The translations under genes were made by a program, and so were the position numbers. 27,783 nt of DNA from a bacterium (GTDB taxonomy: Bacteria; JAMORN01), in NCBI GenBank assembly GCA_027063545.1, contig JAMORN010000180.1, positions 1 to 27,783 of the forward strand, in the 5' to 3' direction. The notes below the pieces were generated by a model, which saw only the letters and a program-made list of their open reading frames with translations, had not been told where the DNA came from and searched no databases. The stretch's first letter is position 1. The number at the start of each line of letters is the position of its first letter. Below are positions 1 through 9,476 of this stretch, piece by piece.

Positions 1-1
1 A

Positions 2-1213
<1,212 letters not shown>

Positions 1214-1231
1214 GATTAGGGGTAATATAAA

Positions 1232-1630
1232 ATGAAAATAGAGGTGATTACACCGGAAAAGAAAATTTTTGAAGAGGAAAATATAAAAAGGGTTATTCTT
1301 CCTTTAACAACAGGAGAAAAAGAGATATTACATTCCCATGTCTCTTATATTGCTCAACTTGGAGATGGTATAATAGAAGTAGAGAGGGATGATGAGACAA
1401 AATCTTATTTAACAGTTTTTGGCGGATTTGTTGAGGTTTTAAATGATAATGTTAAGATTGTTGCTTTTGTTTCAGAGAGAAAGGAAGATATAGATAAGAT
1501 GAGGGCATTAGAGGCAAAAGAAAGAGCTGAGAAAAGATTAAAAGAAGTTAAAGATAATATTGATATAGAAAGAGCAAAGAAGGCATTAAAAAGAGCAGAA
1601 ATAAGACTTAAGATTTTAGACTTAGAATAA
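1232..1630 (+). CDS. atpC: F-type ATP synthase subunit epsilon
   Basis: Central-stalk subunit of F1 that couples rotation to catalysis and can inhibit ATP hydrolysis. The 132 residues match the family length. The N-terminal beta-sandwich begins MKIEVITPEKKIFEEE, with the expected glycine-rich turn and YLTVFGGFVEVLNDNVKIV. The last 45 residues form the two charged antiparallel helices rich in Lys, Glu and Ala. The ATG follows a GGGG run about 8 nt upstream, a modest ribosome site. It is the last gene of the atp operon, with a strong terminator about 70 nt downstream. Confidence 0.95.
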   Translation: MKIEVITPEKKIFEEENIKRVILPLTTGEKEILHSHVSYIAQLGDGIIEVERDDETKSYLTVFGGFVEVLNDNVKIVAFVSERKEDIDKMRALEAKERAEKRLKEVKDNIDIERAKKALKRAEIRLKILDLE

Positions 1631-1701
1631 GTGTTTTTTAGTTGTTATAGTTTATTAATAAATTAGTTTTTTAAGAAAATTATTAGGCGCTTTATATAAG
1701 A

Positions 1702-1735
1702 GGTAGAAGTTATTTTAACTTCTACCTTTTTTTTT
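1702..1735 (+). terminator. Intrinsic terminator of the atp operon
   Basis: A perfect 10-bp stem, GGTAGAAGTT (1702-1711) with AACTTCTACC (1717-1726), has a 5-nt loop and is followed at once by nine T (1727-1735). This is a textbook rho-independent terminator for rightward transcription from atpC. It lacks a T tract for the leftward direction. Confidence 0.92.
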
Positions 1736-1747
1736 ATTTTTAAGTAA

Positions 1748-1795
1748 CGAGCCCATAAAAGTGGCTCGCTGAAGAGGACCTAACCTGTTAGTGTC
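1748..1795. other. GC-rich double-hairpin element, unknown
   Basis: Two adjacent hairpins lie between the atp terminator and the stop codon of the leftward ligase gene. The first is CGAGCC (1748-1753) with GGCTCG (1763-1768) and a 9-nt loop. The second pairs GAC-CTAA (1777-1783) with TTAG-T-GTC (1788-1795), 7 bp with one bulged T and a CCTG loop. Base composition is far richer in G+C than the flanks. Neither hairpin has a T tract, so it is not an obvious terminator. It could be a 3' end stabiliser of the leftward mRNA, a small structured RNA or a repeat; no function is assigned. Confidence 0.5.
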
Positions 1796-1797
1796 GC

Positions 1798-3207
1798 TTA
1801 ATTTTTTAGATAATCTTTGTACTCCTTATAATAAAAATAAAACAAAGATAAAAGTATCAAAGCAGCATAAAAAAAGATATACTTTATCATAATTGAAAAC
1901 ATTAGGTTTTCAAGTAAGAATGATGGCACAAAGCCTATGGTTCCTAAAGCAAGGATTTTAAATTCTTTCTGTTTATAGGGAATTTTATAATAAACTTTTA
2001 ATGCCAAAACAAATGGCCTTATTAAAAAATAAAGCATAAAAGAGAGCCCTAAGATTCCAATTTTACCCATAATAGCAAGATAGGCAATATCAATCCAAGG
2101 AGACCAAGTAAATTCAAAAAGTCCAGGTCTAAATGCAAAAGGATGGGCTATTCCCATTCCTATAAGGAGTTTTTTCCCATAAAACATTATAGTATCATAT
2201 CCAACAATAATTCTTAAAAGAAAAGACCAATCTTTATAAAAATAAACAACCTTTTCGTAGAATCTCTTATATAGCATAGGGTTTAGTGTTATTATTTTAT
2301 ATAAAATTCCTGTAAATACTCCTGTAGCAATAGAGGCTTGAATTAATGTTTTTAAAGAAAATCTTTTCCACCACATAAATATTATAAAAAAAGAGATTAA
2401 AAGGCCAATAACAATAGTTCTTGTTAAAGTAATAAGCATAGCAATAATACTAACAAAGAATAAAATAGCAAGAAAAATCTTTATAGATTTTTTCTTTTCC
2501 AGAAGTAGCCAAGCAAATAGATAAGGCATAATCATAGAATAGATAAAAGCCTGTCTTGTATATATCCTTGGTCCTAGAGAATAAGCTTTCCTTAAATAAG
2601 CCTGAAATATTATAAGATCAAGAATAATTACAAATAAAATAGTACCATAAAATACTATCTTAGCCTCTTTTTCATTTTTAAAAGAATATGTCAGTAAAAT
2701 AGCAAAATTCCACATCATAAATAAGACAAATTCTGGTTTTAAATCATATCTATAAAGCCCACCTTTTAAAAATCCTAAAATTGAATAAAATATTATAAGA
2801 GAAGAATATAAAAAAACAACTATTAAATCCTTTTTCTCTACTTTTGTTAAAAACTTCGTTTTAATAAAAACAAATCCAAAAACAATAAAAATAAGAAGAT
2901 AAGCAAATGTAGTTGGCAAAGGAATATTTAAGGTAATAATCTGTGTTGGCGGAATTTCAAACATAGAAATAGAATATAAACTTAAAACTAAACCAACACC
3001 AAAATTATAAAACATAGAAAAAACAGAAAAAGCAAAAAGTTCAACAACAAGCGATTTTTTAAGCCCGTATTTATAAGTAAATAAGGTGATAAAAAAAGAA
3101 AATAATAAAAAAACAAAAAATAAGAAATCTTCCCGAGAAAGAGAAAATAACTTTTTTAACAGATTTTCAACAATAAGATTTGTTTTATAAATAATACGAT
3201 TAAGCAT
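1798..3207 (-). CDS. O-antigen ligase-like polytopic membrane protein
   Basis: Probable inner-membrane ligase or polymerase of the WaaL/Wzy_C type, which joins lipid-linked glycan to an acceptor or polymerises it. The 469 residues hold about ten to twelve hydrophobic segments. The middle has an LTLTRTIVIGLLISFF helix, like the helix with a conserved Arg in this family, followed by a large loop (about residues 310-375) with the TMFYGKKLLIGMGIAHPF stretch resembling the usual G-x-G plus His region. A GKIGILGLSFMLYF helix follows. Family members diverge widely, so ligase and polymerase cannot be told apart. The start overlaps the end of the upstream glycosyltransferase by 8 nt (ATGCTTAA), so the two are translationally coupled. 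Confidence 0.75.
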   Translation of the reverse strand: MLNRIIYKTNLIVENLLKKLFSLSREDFLFFVFLLFSFFITLFTYKYGLKKSLVVELFAFSVFSMFYNFGVGLVLSLYSISMFEIPPTQIITLNIPLPTTFAYLLIFIVFGFVFIKTKFLTKVEKKDLIVVFLYSSLIIFYSILGFLKGGLYRYDLKPEFVLFMMWNFAILLTYSFKNEKEAKIVFYGTILFVIILDLIIFQAYLRKAYSLGPRIYTRQAFIYSMIMPYLFAWLLLEKKKSIKIFLAILFFVSIIAMLITLTRTIVIGLLISFFIIFMWWKRFSLKTLIQASIATGVFTGILYKIITLNPMLYKRFYEKVVYFYKDWSFLLRIIVGYDTIMFYGKKLLIGMGIAHPFAFRPGLFEFTWSPWIDIAYLAIMGKIGILGLSFMLYFLIRPFVLALKVYYKIPYKQKEFKILALGTIGFVPSFLLENLMFSIMIKYIFFYAALILLSLFYFYYKEYKDYLKN

Positions 3208-4390
3208 TGTTATAATACTTTTTATATAAATCTAAATATAATCCTTCATACTTTTCAATAAATTTTTTAAAATTAAAATCTTGTTCTACAATCAACCTTC
3301 CTTTTTTTGTAAGTTTTTCATATTCCTGTTGAGATATTGTTAATATATATTTTAATTTTTTATATAAGTCGTTTATATCACCTTTTTTTACTAAAAATCC
3401 ATTCTCTCCATCTCTTATTATCTCTTTAACACCTGCAATATCACTTGCCACAGAAGGAAGTCCAAAATAGGATGATTCTATTAATACCCTTGGGAGCCCT
3501 TCTCCTAATACACTTGGCAACACATTAACATAAGCAATTTTATAAAACTTTTCTACCTCTTTAGTAAATCCTGTAATAGTAATCCTATTCTCAAGAGAAT
3601 ATTCTTTTATTAGAGATTTTAACCTTTCTGATTCTGGTGTTTCTTTTACGCCTCCACCCACATATATTAAATGAATATCATCAAACTCTTTAGATAATCT
3701 TTTATATGCTTCTAAAAGACTAAAAATTCCCTTTATCCAAGATAAAGTACCTACATATATTATATATCTTTTGTCTAAAGGAATATTGTATTTTTTTAAA
3801 AACTCTATTTTTTCCTCTTTTTTTAAAGGAGAGGTATCAAATTTTGAAAGATCAACAGCATTTCTTATAAAGGTAATATTTTTTGCTTTGGTTCTTTCTT
3901 GAAAGACCTTTGCTCCTGTTTCTGAATTGAAAATAATTAGAGTGGCATTTTTATAGATTCTTCTATCAACAAAAATATTTAAATTAAATCTTTTTTTATA
4001 ATAAACATTTCTTACAGTAACAATATTAGGATATCCAGCCTGTCTTGCTGCCTTTGCACTATATCTTGCTGCTAAAAGATGATTGGCATGAACAATATGG
4101 GGATCAATTTTTTTAATTAGTTTTTTTAATCTATAAACACCCAAAGGATGATATATGGGAACAAATGTCCGAGTTATTTTTCCTATAAAAGGAATATTAT
4201 CAAACTCTAGGATTTCTATATTTATATCCGGAATTTTTGAGACTTCATTATATAAAGGAGTGTCTTCTTTTGGAAGAATTATAGTGATTTCAAACTTATC
4301 TTTATCAATATTTTTTAAAAGATCAAGAAGACCTTGCTGACCACCTCCGATATGATAATAAGTTTCTACATATAACACTTTTATTTTCAT
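3200..4390 (-). CDS. GT4-family glycosyltransferase
   Basis: Cytoplasmic GT-B retaining glycosyltransferase (396 aa), likely adding a sugar to a lipid-linked surface glycan. Seen: an N-terminal Rossmann half with the GGGQQGLLDLL donor-loop region, HANHLLAARYSAKAAR, and a C-terminal half with YVGTLSWIKGIFSLLEAY and the E-x7-E type motif in EGLPRVLIESSYFGLPSV, then GVKEIIRDGENGFLV. I chose the ATG at 4390 (MKIKVLYVE). An in-frame TTG at 4426 would add 12 hydrophobic residues, but that TTG is part of a perfect TTGACA -35 box, and the family normally starts at the MKIKVLYV strand. No Shine-Dalgarno precedes the ATG, so the mRNA may be leaderless. It heads a two-gene operon with the ligase-like gene. 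Confidence 0.9.
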   Translation of the reverse strand: MKIKVLYVETYYHIGGGQQGLLDLLKNIDKDKFEITIILPKEDTPLYNEVSKIPDINIEILEFDNIPFIGKITRTFVPIYHPLGVYRLKKLIKKIDPHIVHANHLLAARYSAKAARQAGYPNIVTVRNVYYKKRFNLNIFVDRRIYKNATLIIFNSETGAKVFQERTKAKNITFIRNAVDLSKFDTSPLKKEEKIEFLKKYNIPLDKRYIIYVGTLSWIKGIFSLLEAYKRLSKEFDDIHLIYVGGGVKETPESERLKSLIKEYSLENRITITGFTKEVEKFYKIAYVNVLPSVLGEGLPRVLIESSYFGLPSVASDIAGVKEIIRDGENGFLVKKGDINDLYKKLKYILTISQQEYEKLTKKGRLIVEQDFNFKKFIEKYEGLYLDLYKKYYNNA

Positions 4391-4397
4391 GAGATTA

Positions 4398-4426
4398 AAG
4401 ATAAAAAAAATTATATTATTTGTCAA
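4398..4426 (-). promoter_or_regulatory. Strong sigma70-type promoter, probably leaderless
   Basis: Consensus -35 TTGACA (4426-4421), a 17-nt spacer and TATCTT as -10 (4403-4398). The ATG of the GT4 gene starts 7 nt beyond the -10 box, where transcription should begin. There is no ribosome site between promoter and ATG, so the transcript is predicted to begin at or within a base or two of the start codon. Confidence 0.7.
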
Positions 4427-4443
4427 AAGGATAAGAGGTTAAG

Positions 4444-5688
4444 ATGCTTAAAAAACTTTCATTCTCATTTTTAGATAGTATCGCAGTTTTTTTGGGAACA
4501 TTTATTTTTAGAATACTTATTATAAGAAACTTTTCTCCAAGTGAATATGGAGTTTTTGTCATTATATGGGCTATTTTTGATTTTTTTAATGTTTTGGTTT
4601 ATGGATTTAGCGATAGAGGAGCAATGCGTCTTTTTGTTAGAAATAAAAGAATTGAAATATTAAGTTTTCTCTTTATTTATAGATTAACCCTATTTTTTAT
4701 TATCTTTCTAATAAACTCTATTTTTGGCGAAAAAATCTTATCAATTTTTAATGGAAACTTTAAGAAAGACTATCTTATAATTTTCTCTTTTGTATATCTA
4801 ACCGGCTTTTTTAGAGTTTTATCCAGATCCCTATTTGAAAACTTAATAAAATTTAAAATTTTATTTTTTCATAACTTATTTTACTACATAATCCTTAATA
4901 CCCTAATATTTTTCCAAATAATTAACAATAGTCTAACTGTTTATAACCTGTTGAAAACTATTTTAATAGCAGAGGTAATAGGTTCAATAGAGGGGTTATT
5001 TTTGATGTTTATATTTTTAAACAGGGATATAAAGTTATCATTTAATATGAAGAGGTTTTTATTTTATTCTAAAGAGATAGTAAATTATGGAAGGTATTCA
5101 ATGGGAATTGGTTTTTCTATGATGTTTTATACCCAGATAGACAGTTTAGTAATTGGTAGTTTTTTAACAACAAGAGAGGTGGGAATTTATGATGTAGGAA
5201 AAAAACTTCTTCCAATAGCACGGCTTTTTTCAAATAGTTTATCTAAATATTTATTTCCTGTGGTTGCAAAAGAGCGGGATTTAAAAAAGGTTAGGGATTT
5301 CTATTTTAAAATGTTAAAGTTGGGAGTTGGATTGGGAAGTATTCTTGCACTTTTTAATTTTATTTTTTCTAAGTATATAGTATTAACCTTATTTGGTAAT
5401 GATTACATATCAGCTATAGGAATTGTAAAATTTTTCTCTCTTTATTTTATACTTCATCCAATAATAAACCTTTCAGGCAATACCCTGGGAGGATTAAACT
5501 ATCCAAAATACGATTTTTATAACCTTTTAATAACAATGAGTGTTAATTTTATTTTAGATATTACTTTAATAAAATATTTTGGATTATGGGGTGTTGCTTT
5601 TGCTACATTATTTAGTGTATTTTTAGGTGGTATGCTTAATTTTTATAGAGTAAATCAGATAACAACAAGGAGAATAAAACTTGGCTAA
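4444..5688 (+). CDS. Wzx-type polysaccharide flippase
   Basis: Polytopic inner-membrane protein (414 aa, about 12 hydrophobic segments) of the MOP/polysaccharide exporter family, which flips undecaprenyl-linked glycan units across the membrane. Typical N-terminus: a hydrophobic helix, then RNFSPSEYGVFVIIWAIFDF with the family's S-P-x-E-Y-G-V motif. In the middle, GRYSMGIGFSMMFYTQIDSLVIGSF followed by TREVGIYDVGKKL is also typical. A ribosome site AAGAGG lies 6-10 nt upstream. It is divergent from the GT4 gene across about 50 bp. The 3' end overlaps the RlmI-like gene by 8 nt. Confidence 0.88.
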   Translation: MLKKLSFSFLDSIAVFLGTFIFRILIIRNFSPSEYGVFVIIWAIFDFFNVLVYGFSDRGAMRLFVRNKRIEILSFLFIYRLTLFFIIFLINSIFGEKILSIFNGNFKKDYLIIFSFVYLTGFFRVLSRSLFENLIKFKILFFHNLFYYIILNTLIFFQIINNSLTVYNLLKTILIAEVIGSIEGLFLMFIFLNRDIKLSFNMKRFLFYSKEIVNYGRYSMGIGFSMMFYTQIDSLVIGSFLTTREVGIYDVGKKLLPIARLFSNSLSKYLFPVVAKERDLKKVRDFYFKMLKLGVGLGSILALFNFIFSKYIVLTLFGNDYISAIGIVKFFSLYFILHPIINLSGNTLGGLNYPKYDFYNLLITMSVNFILDITLIKYFGLWGVAFATLFSVFLGGMLNFYRVNQITTRRIKLG

Positions 5689-6862
5689 AAATAGGATTAA
5701 AAGGCTAAAACTAAAAACAGAAAAGAAAAACTTTCATCCTTGGATATACTCTAAGATGATAACCCACCCAAATCCTAAACCAAAAAAGGAAGAGATTGTT
5801 GAGGTTGTTGATAAAAATTCTAAATTTGTAGGTTGGGGATTCTATCACCCAAAAAACACTATTAGCGTCAGAATTATTTCAAGAAAAAAAGAAAAAAAGA
5901 TAGATAAAAATCTAATCTATGAAAAAATAAAAAGGGCAAAAGAACTTAGAGAAACATTAAATATAAATGCAAATAGTTATAGACTATTCTACTCTGAAAG
6001 TGATGGAATTAGTGGGCTTATTATAGATAAATTTGATAAGCTTTTAGTTATAGAACCATATAGTGCTGGAATATTAACAATTTATGAACATATTATCTGG
6101 TCTTTGAAAAAACTTTTTAAAGGTTATAGGATTGCTTTTAAGATTGATGAAAGGGTTGAAAAAAAGGAAGGCGTTGATTTTAGCTTTTTAGAGAAGGAAT
6201 ACCCATTGCCAGAGAGTGTTGTAATAGAGGAAAATGGAGTAAAATATAAAGTTTTATTTGAGAAAAGTCATAAAACAGGTTTTTTCTTTGACCAAAGAGA
6301 GAATAGAGAATTTTTTGGAAAATTAAGTAAAGGAAAAATAGTTTTTGATATTTTTTCATATACAGGTGGTTTTGGGCTTAATGCTTTGAAAAATGGAGCA
6401 GAGTTTGTATTTTTTGTTGATTTAGATGAGAAAGTTTTAGAGGTATTGGAGGAAAATTTAAGATTAAACAATATTTCTGAAGATAGATATAAAATTGAAC
6501 ATAAAGATGCTTTTGATTTTTTAAGGGAAATAGATTTAAATCCTGATTTAATTTCTGTTGATCCTTCTAAGTTTTTATCAGTAAAGGAAGAGTATTCGGT
6601 TGCTTTAAGAAAATACGGAGATATAAATAGACTTGCAATAAGAAAGGTTAAAAATGGAGGAATTATAGCAACTTTTTCTTGTTCTGGAATGCTAAGTATG
6701 GATAAGTTTTTATCTGTGGTAAGAAACTCTGCAAAAGAAGAGAAAAGGTTTTTACAGATAATAAAATCAACCTCAGCAGGTGGAGATCATCCAGTTTTGG
6801 ATATTTTTCCAGAGAGTTTTTATTTAAAAGGGATTTTTGCAAGGGTTTTAGATGATATTTAA
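5681..6862 (+). CDS. RlmI/RlmK-like class I rRNA methyltransferase
   Basis: Probable SAM-dependent 23S rRNA cytosine-C5 methyltransferase, 393 aa (E. coli RlmI is about 396). Domains in order: an N-terminal PUA-like domain (about 1-75, FHPWIYSKMI), a linking beta domain with SDGISGLIIDKF, then the Rossmann catalytic domain with KTGFFFDQRENRE (about 198-210), motif I DIFSYTGGFG (223-232), acidic FVDLDE (about 245-250), DPSKF (294-298) and TFSCSG (331-336) with the conserved Cys. Family members have DPPKF; here the second Pro is Ser296. The TTG start is supported by AAGGAG (5667-5672) with an ideal 8-nt spacing and by the 8-nt overlap with the flippase gene. Confidence 0.9.
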   Translation: MAKNRIKRLKLKTEKKNFHPWIYSKMITHPNPKPKKEEIVEVVDKNSKFVGWGFYHPKNTISVRIISRKKEKKIDKNLIYEKIKRAKELRETLNINANSYRLFYSESDGISGLIIDKFDKLLVIEPYSAGILTIYEHIIWSLKKLFKGYRIAFKIDERVEKKEGVDFSFLEKEYPLPESVVIEENGVKYKVLFEKSHKTGFFFDQRENREFFGKLSKGKIVFDIFSYTGGFGLNALKNGAEFVFFVDLDEKVLEVLEENLRLNNISEDRYKIEHKDAFDFLREIDLNPDLISVDPSKFLSVKEEYSVALRKYGDINRLAIRKVKNGGIIATFSCSGMLSMDKFLSVVRNSAKEEKRFLQIIKSTSAGGDHPVLDIFPESFYLKGIFARVLDDI

Positions 6863-6897
6863 ATTTAAAGATAATAAAATAAATAAGGAGATGAAAA

Positions 6898-7305
6898 ATG
6901 ATAAAGGTGATTTTAGAGGGAGAAGGATATAAAAATGATAAAAGGATTCTACTTGATGCTTTTGAATTGAGAAGAATAAAGGTGTTTTTAGATGATAAAA
7001 AGATTTTTGAAAAAGAATTGAATATAAAAAAAGAGATTATTGATGGGGAGGAGATAGAAGAACCTGAAATTTCGGTATTTATACCAGAGGATGATAATAT
7101 AGAGATGGAAGATTTAAATTTGCATGACTTTTCCAAAGAATCCATAGAAAAAGAATTTATTTTTGAAGATTTAGATAGTTTTGATTTTAATAAACTTTTA
7201 ATTTATCCTATATATGTAAATTTTAAGGATAATAGTTTTATTCTATTTGATAAACTTTTATATGAGATAGAAGAGGATAACTATATAGAAAGTAATAACG
7301 TTTAA
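6898..7305 (+). CDS. Acidic hypothetical protein (135 aa)
   Basis: Not recognised. The protein is very acidic, with Glu/Asp-rich stretches around EIIDGEEIEEPEISVFIPED (residues about 48-67). It has no signal peptide, membrane segment or cysteine. The first half looks like alternating beta strands with a helix. The start is well supported: AAGGAG (6885-6890) lies 7 nt before the ATG. It sits 35 nt after the methyltransferase and only 11 nt before the EFR1-type gene, so it is probably part of the same transcript. Confidence 0.7.
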   Translation: MIKVILEGEGYKNDKRILLDAFELRRIKVFLDDKKIFEKELNIKKEIIDGEEIEEPEISVFIPEDDNIEMEDLNLHDFSKESIEKEFIFEDLDSFDFNKLLIYPIYVNFKDNSFILFDKLLYEIEEDNYIESNNV

Positions 7306-7316
7306 AGAATTCTATT

Positions 7317-8078
7317 ATGCTTCAACCTAAAAATGTAGATATTTATTATTTTTCTGGAACTGGTAATACTAAATTAGTAGTAGATAAAATAAAGGAAGTT
7401 TTAAAAAGTCAAGGATACAATGTTTCTCTTTATAAAATAGAAAAAGTAAATCCAACAGAAATTAATTTAGAAAATAAAGTTTTAGGTTTTGCATTTCCTG
7501 TTGCTCTTCAGGGTACTTATCCTTTTATATGGCATTTTTTTGAAAAATTACCATCAGGAAATGGAAATCTTGTTTTTTTAGTTGATACTTTAGCTGCGTA
7601 TTCTGGAGGAATTTTAGGGCCAGTAAAAAGAATATTAAGAAAAAAGGGTTATAACCCTTTAATTGCAAAAGAGATAAGAATGCCTTCAAATCTATCAGGA
7701 TCATTAGATCAAAAGAAAATAGAAAAAGGGCTAAAACAAGCAGAAAACTTTGCTTTAGATTTAATAGAACTAAAAGGTAGTTGGTATGATATACCAATTT
7801 ATTCAGATTTTTTATCTATTTTCTCGCGGAAAGAATTTTTTTGGAATTTTTTTAGAAGGATATTTCATTTAACTATAGACAAACAGAAATGCAAAAAGTG
7901 TAATATATGTGTGAATATTTGTCCTGTTGGAAATATAGAAATAAAAGAATATCCAGAACATAAAGATCATTGTGTTTTTTGTTTGAGGTGTATATCTTTT
8001 TGCCCTCAAGATGCTATTTATTTTAAAGAAAAGAAAAATTTTAAAAAATATAAATCTATAGAGTTAACTAAATTATAA
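7317..8078 (+). CDS. EFR1-family flavodoxin-ferredoxin fusion
   Basis: Cytoplasmic electron-transfer protein (253 aa). The N-terminal flavodoxin-like domain begins YYFSGTGNTK (10-19), the FMN phosphate loop. The C-terminal domain has two complete 4Fe-4S motifs of the C-x2-C-x2-C-x3-CP type: CKKCNICVNICP and CVFCLRCISFCP. This architecture is the EFR1 family. Its partner and physiological role are not known in general, and the context (acidic unknown upstream, glycosyltransferase downstream) does not settle it. There is no good ribosome site before the ATG, so translation may be coupled to the preceding gene. Confidence 0.88.
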   Translation: MLQPKNVDIYYFSGTGNTKLVVDKIKEVLKSQGYNVSLYKIEKVNPTEINLENKVLGFAFPVALQGTYPFIWHFFEKLPSGNGNLVFLVDTLAAYSGGILGPVKRILRKKGYNPLIAKEIRMPSNLSGSLDQKKIEKGLKQAENFALDLIELKGSWYDIPIYSDFLSIFSRKEFFWNFFRRIFHLTIDKQKCKKCNICVNICPVGNIEIKEYPEHKDHCVFCLRCISFCPQDAIYFKEKKNFKKYKSIELTKL

Positions 8079-8089
8079 GGAGATTTTAA

Positions 8090-9418
8090 ATGAACATATT
8101 ACTTTGTTATGGAAAGCATCCATTTACAACAGGAGAATTTATAGAGAAATCATTAAGAAAATATTTTAATGTTTTTTCATGTGGAACAGTTTTAAACGGA
8201 GCAAAGCATGATCTTACTATAACAGATCCTTATATAGATATATATTCCCTAATAAAGTCATTAGATTTTAAACCAGATTTAGTATTTTTTATTGAAAGTG
8301 GTGTTGAGTTTTTCCCTATAAACATAGATAAGATAAAAGTACCAACTATTTATTACTCAATAGATGCTCATTTTAATTATAACTGGCAAAAAAATTATTT
8401 TTATCTTTTTGATTATGCCTTTATAACATTTAGGCAATTTATAGATAGAGTTTCAGAGTTTATTGATTATACACCAATTTATCTTCCTCATGGATATGAT
8501 AGTAGTATTTATTTTTACAAAAATGAGAAAAAGGATATAAATATTTCATTTGTAGGTGATTTATCAAGAAAAAATAGGCTAAAATTAATAAATAAATTAA
8601 AAAAATATGATATAAAAATATATACAAATATCTGGGGCGAAGAAGTTAGGAAGATCTATTCAAGATCAAAACTTGTTTTAAATGATAATACATTTGGAGT
8701 TTTAAATCCTAGAAATTTTGAGGCTTCTAGCTGTAGAAGTGTTGTTTTAGCAAATCCTGCCGTTGATTTGGAGAACTTTTTCAAGGATAATGAGAGTATA
8801 ATTATCTATAATAGTATTGAAGAATTAGATAAAAAAGTAGATTTTCTATTAAAAAACAGCGAATTACTAGATAAAATAGCGAAAAAAGCACAAGAGGTCG
8901 CTTTTTTAAATACTTGGGATAAAAGAATAGAGTCTGTTAGAGATAAGTTTTTTAGTTTTAAAGAGAAAAGAGAAAAATCTTTTGCTAAGTTAAGTTATGC
9001 TTTAATGTTTTTAAAGAGAGGTATTTATTCAAAAAGTTATGAGTTTCTTCAGGTTCTATTAAAAGAGAATCCTAATAATTTCATAGTTCTTATTAGTTTA
9101 GCAAAACTTTATTTAAATATAGGAGATTATAAAAATGCAGAGATTTATCTTGAAAAAGCAAAATCATTAAATAGTGAGCATTTTAATGTTTTATTTTTAG
9201 ATGCACTTTTAACTTTAAATAAGGATATAAATAAAGGGATTGATAAACTCTTAAAAATAAATGATAAATATAAAGATTATGATGTAAAATATATATTAAG
9301 TTTATTTTTCTTGAACAGTCAAAAGAATTTATCAATAAAACTTCTTAAAGAAGCTATAGAAATAGATCCATATAGATTTGAAGCAAGAGATAAATTAGAT
9401 GAGATTTTAACAACTTGA
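8090..9418 (+). CDS. CgeB-like glycosyltransferase with C-terminal TPR repeats
   Basis: Two-part protein of 442 aa. Residues 1 to about 285 form a GT-B-like glycosyltransferase of the CgeB type: MNILLCYGKHPFTTGEFIEKSL, PTIYYSIDAHFNYNW, YLPHGYDSSIY, ISFVGDLSRKNRLKLI and NPRNFEASSCRSVVLANP, the last matching the R-N-F-E-A-x-A/S-C-G region. Residues about 300-440 are TPR-like helical pairs (LKENPNNFIVLISLAKLYLN, GDYKNAEIYLEKAKSLN, KEAIEIDPYRFEARDKLDEIL). The ATG has a perfect AAGGAG 8 nt upstream. The acceptor is unknown; CgeB-like enzymes modify spore coats, flagellin or surface glycans. TPRs may bind a protein acceptor or partner (inference). Confidence 0.8.
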   Translation: MNILLCYGKHPFTTGEFIEKSLRKYFNVFSCGTVLNGAKHDLTITDPYIDIYSLIKSLDFKPDLVFFIESGVEFFPINIDKIKVPTIYYSIDAHFNYNWQKNYFYLFDYAFITFRQFIDRVSEFIDYTPIYLPHGYDSSIYFYKNEKKDINISFVGDLSRKNRLKLINKLKKYDIKIYTNIWGEEVRKIYSRSKLVLNDNTFGVLNPRNFEASSCRSVVLANPAVDLENFFKDNESIIIYNSIEELDKKVDFLLKNSELLDKIAKKAQEVAFLNTWDKRIESVRDKFFSFKEKREKSFAKLSYALMFLKRGIYSKSYEFLQVLLKENPNNFIVLISLAKLYLNIGDYKNAEIYLEKAKSLNSEHFNVLFLDALLTLNKDINKGIDKLLKINDKYKDYDVKYILSLFFLNSQKNLSIKLLKEAIEIDPYRFEARDKLDEILTT

Positions 9419-9476
9419 AAACAATAGAATTAGATGTAAAAAAAATATATTTTTTTGAAAAATTAAAAGACTTTTT

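Noticed and set aside
1748-1800. Possible permuted twister ribozyme (ATAAAAGTGG and CCTAACCTG resemble twister loops)
   Set aside because: The P2 pairing expected beside the conserved loops is missing, and the ATAAAAGT stretch lies in the loop of a simple GAGCC/GGCTC hairpin. The match is short and A/T-rich.
6663-7145. Minus-strand 160-aa ORF
   Set aside because: It spans the end of the methyltransferase and the acidic gene in antisense; Ser/Leu/Phe-rich composition is what antisense of Lys/Glu-rich genes gives.
7525-7797. Minus-strand 90-aa hydrophobic ORF
   Set aside because: It is antisense to the flavodoxin domain; its hydrophobicity is an A/T-rich shadow effect.
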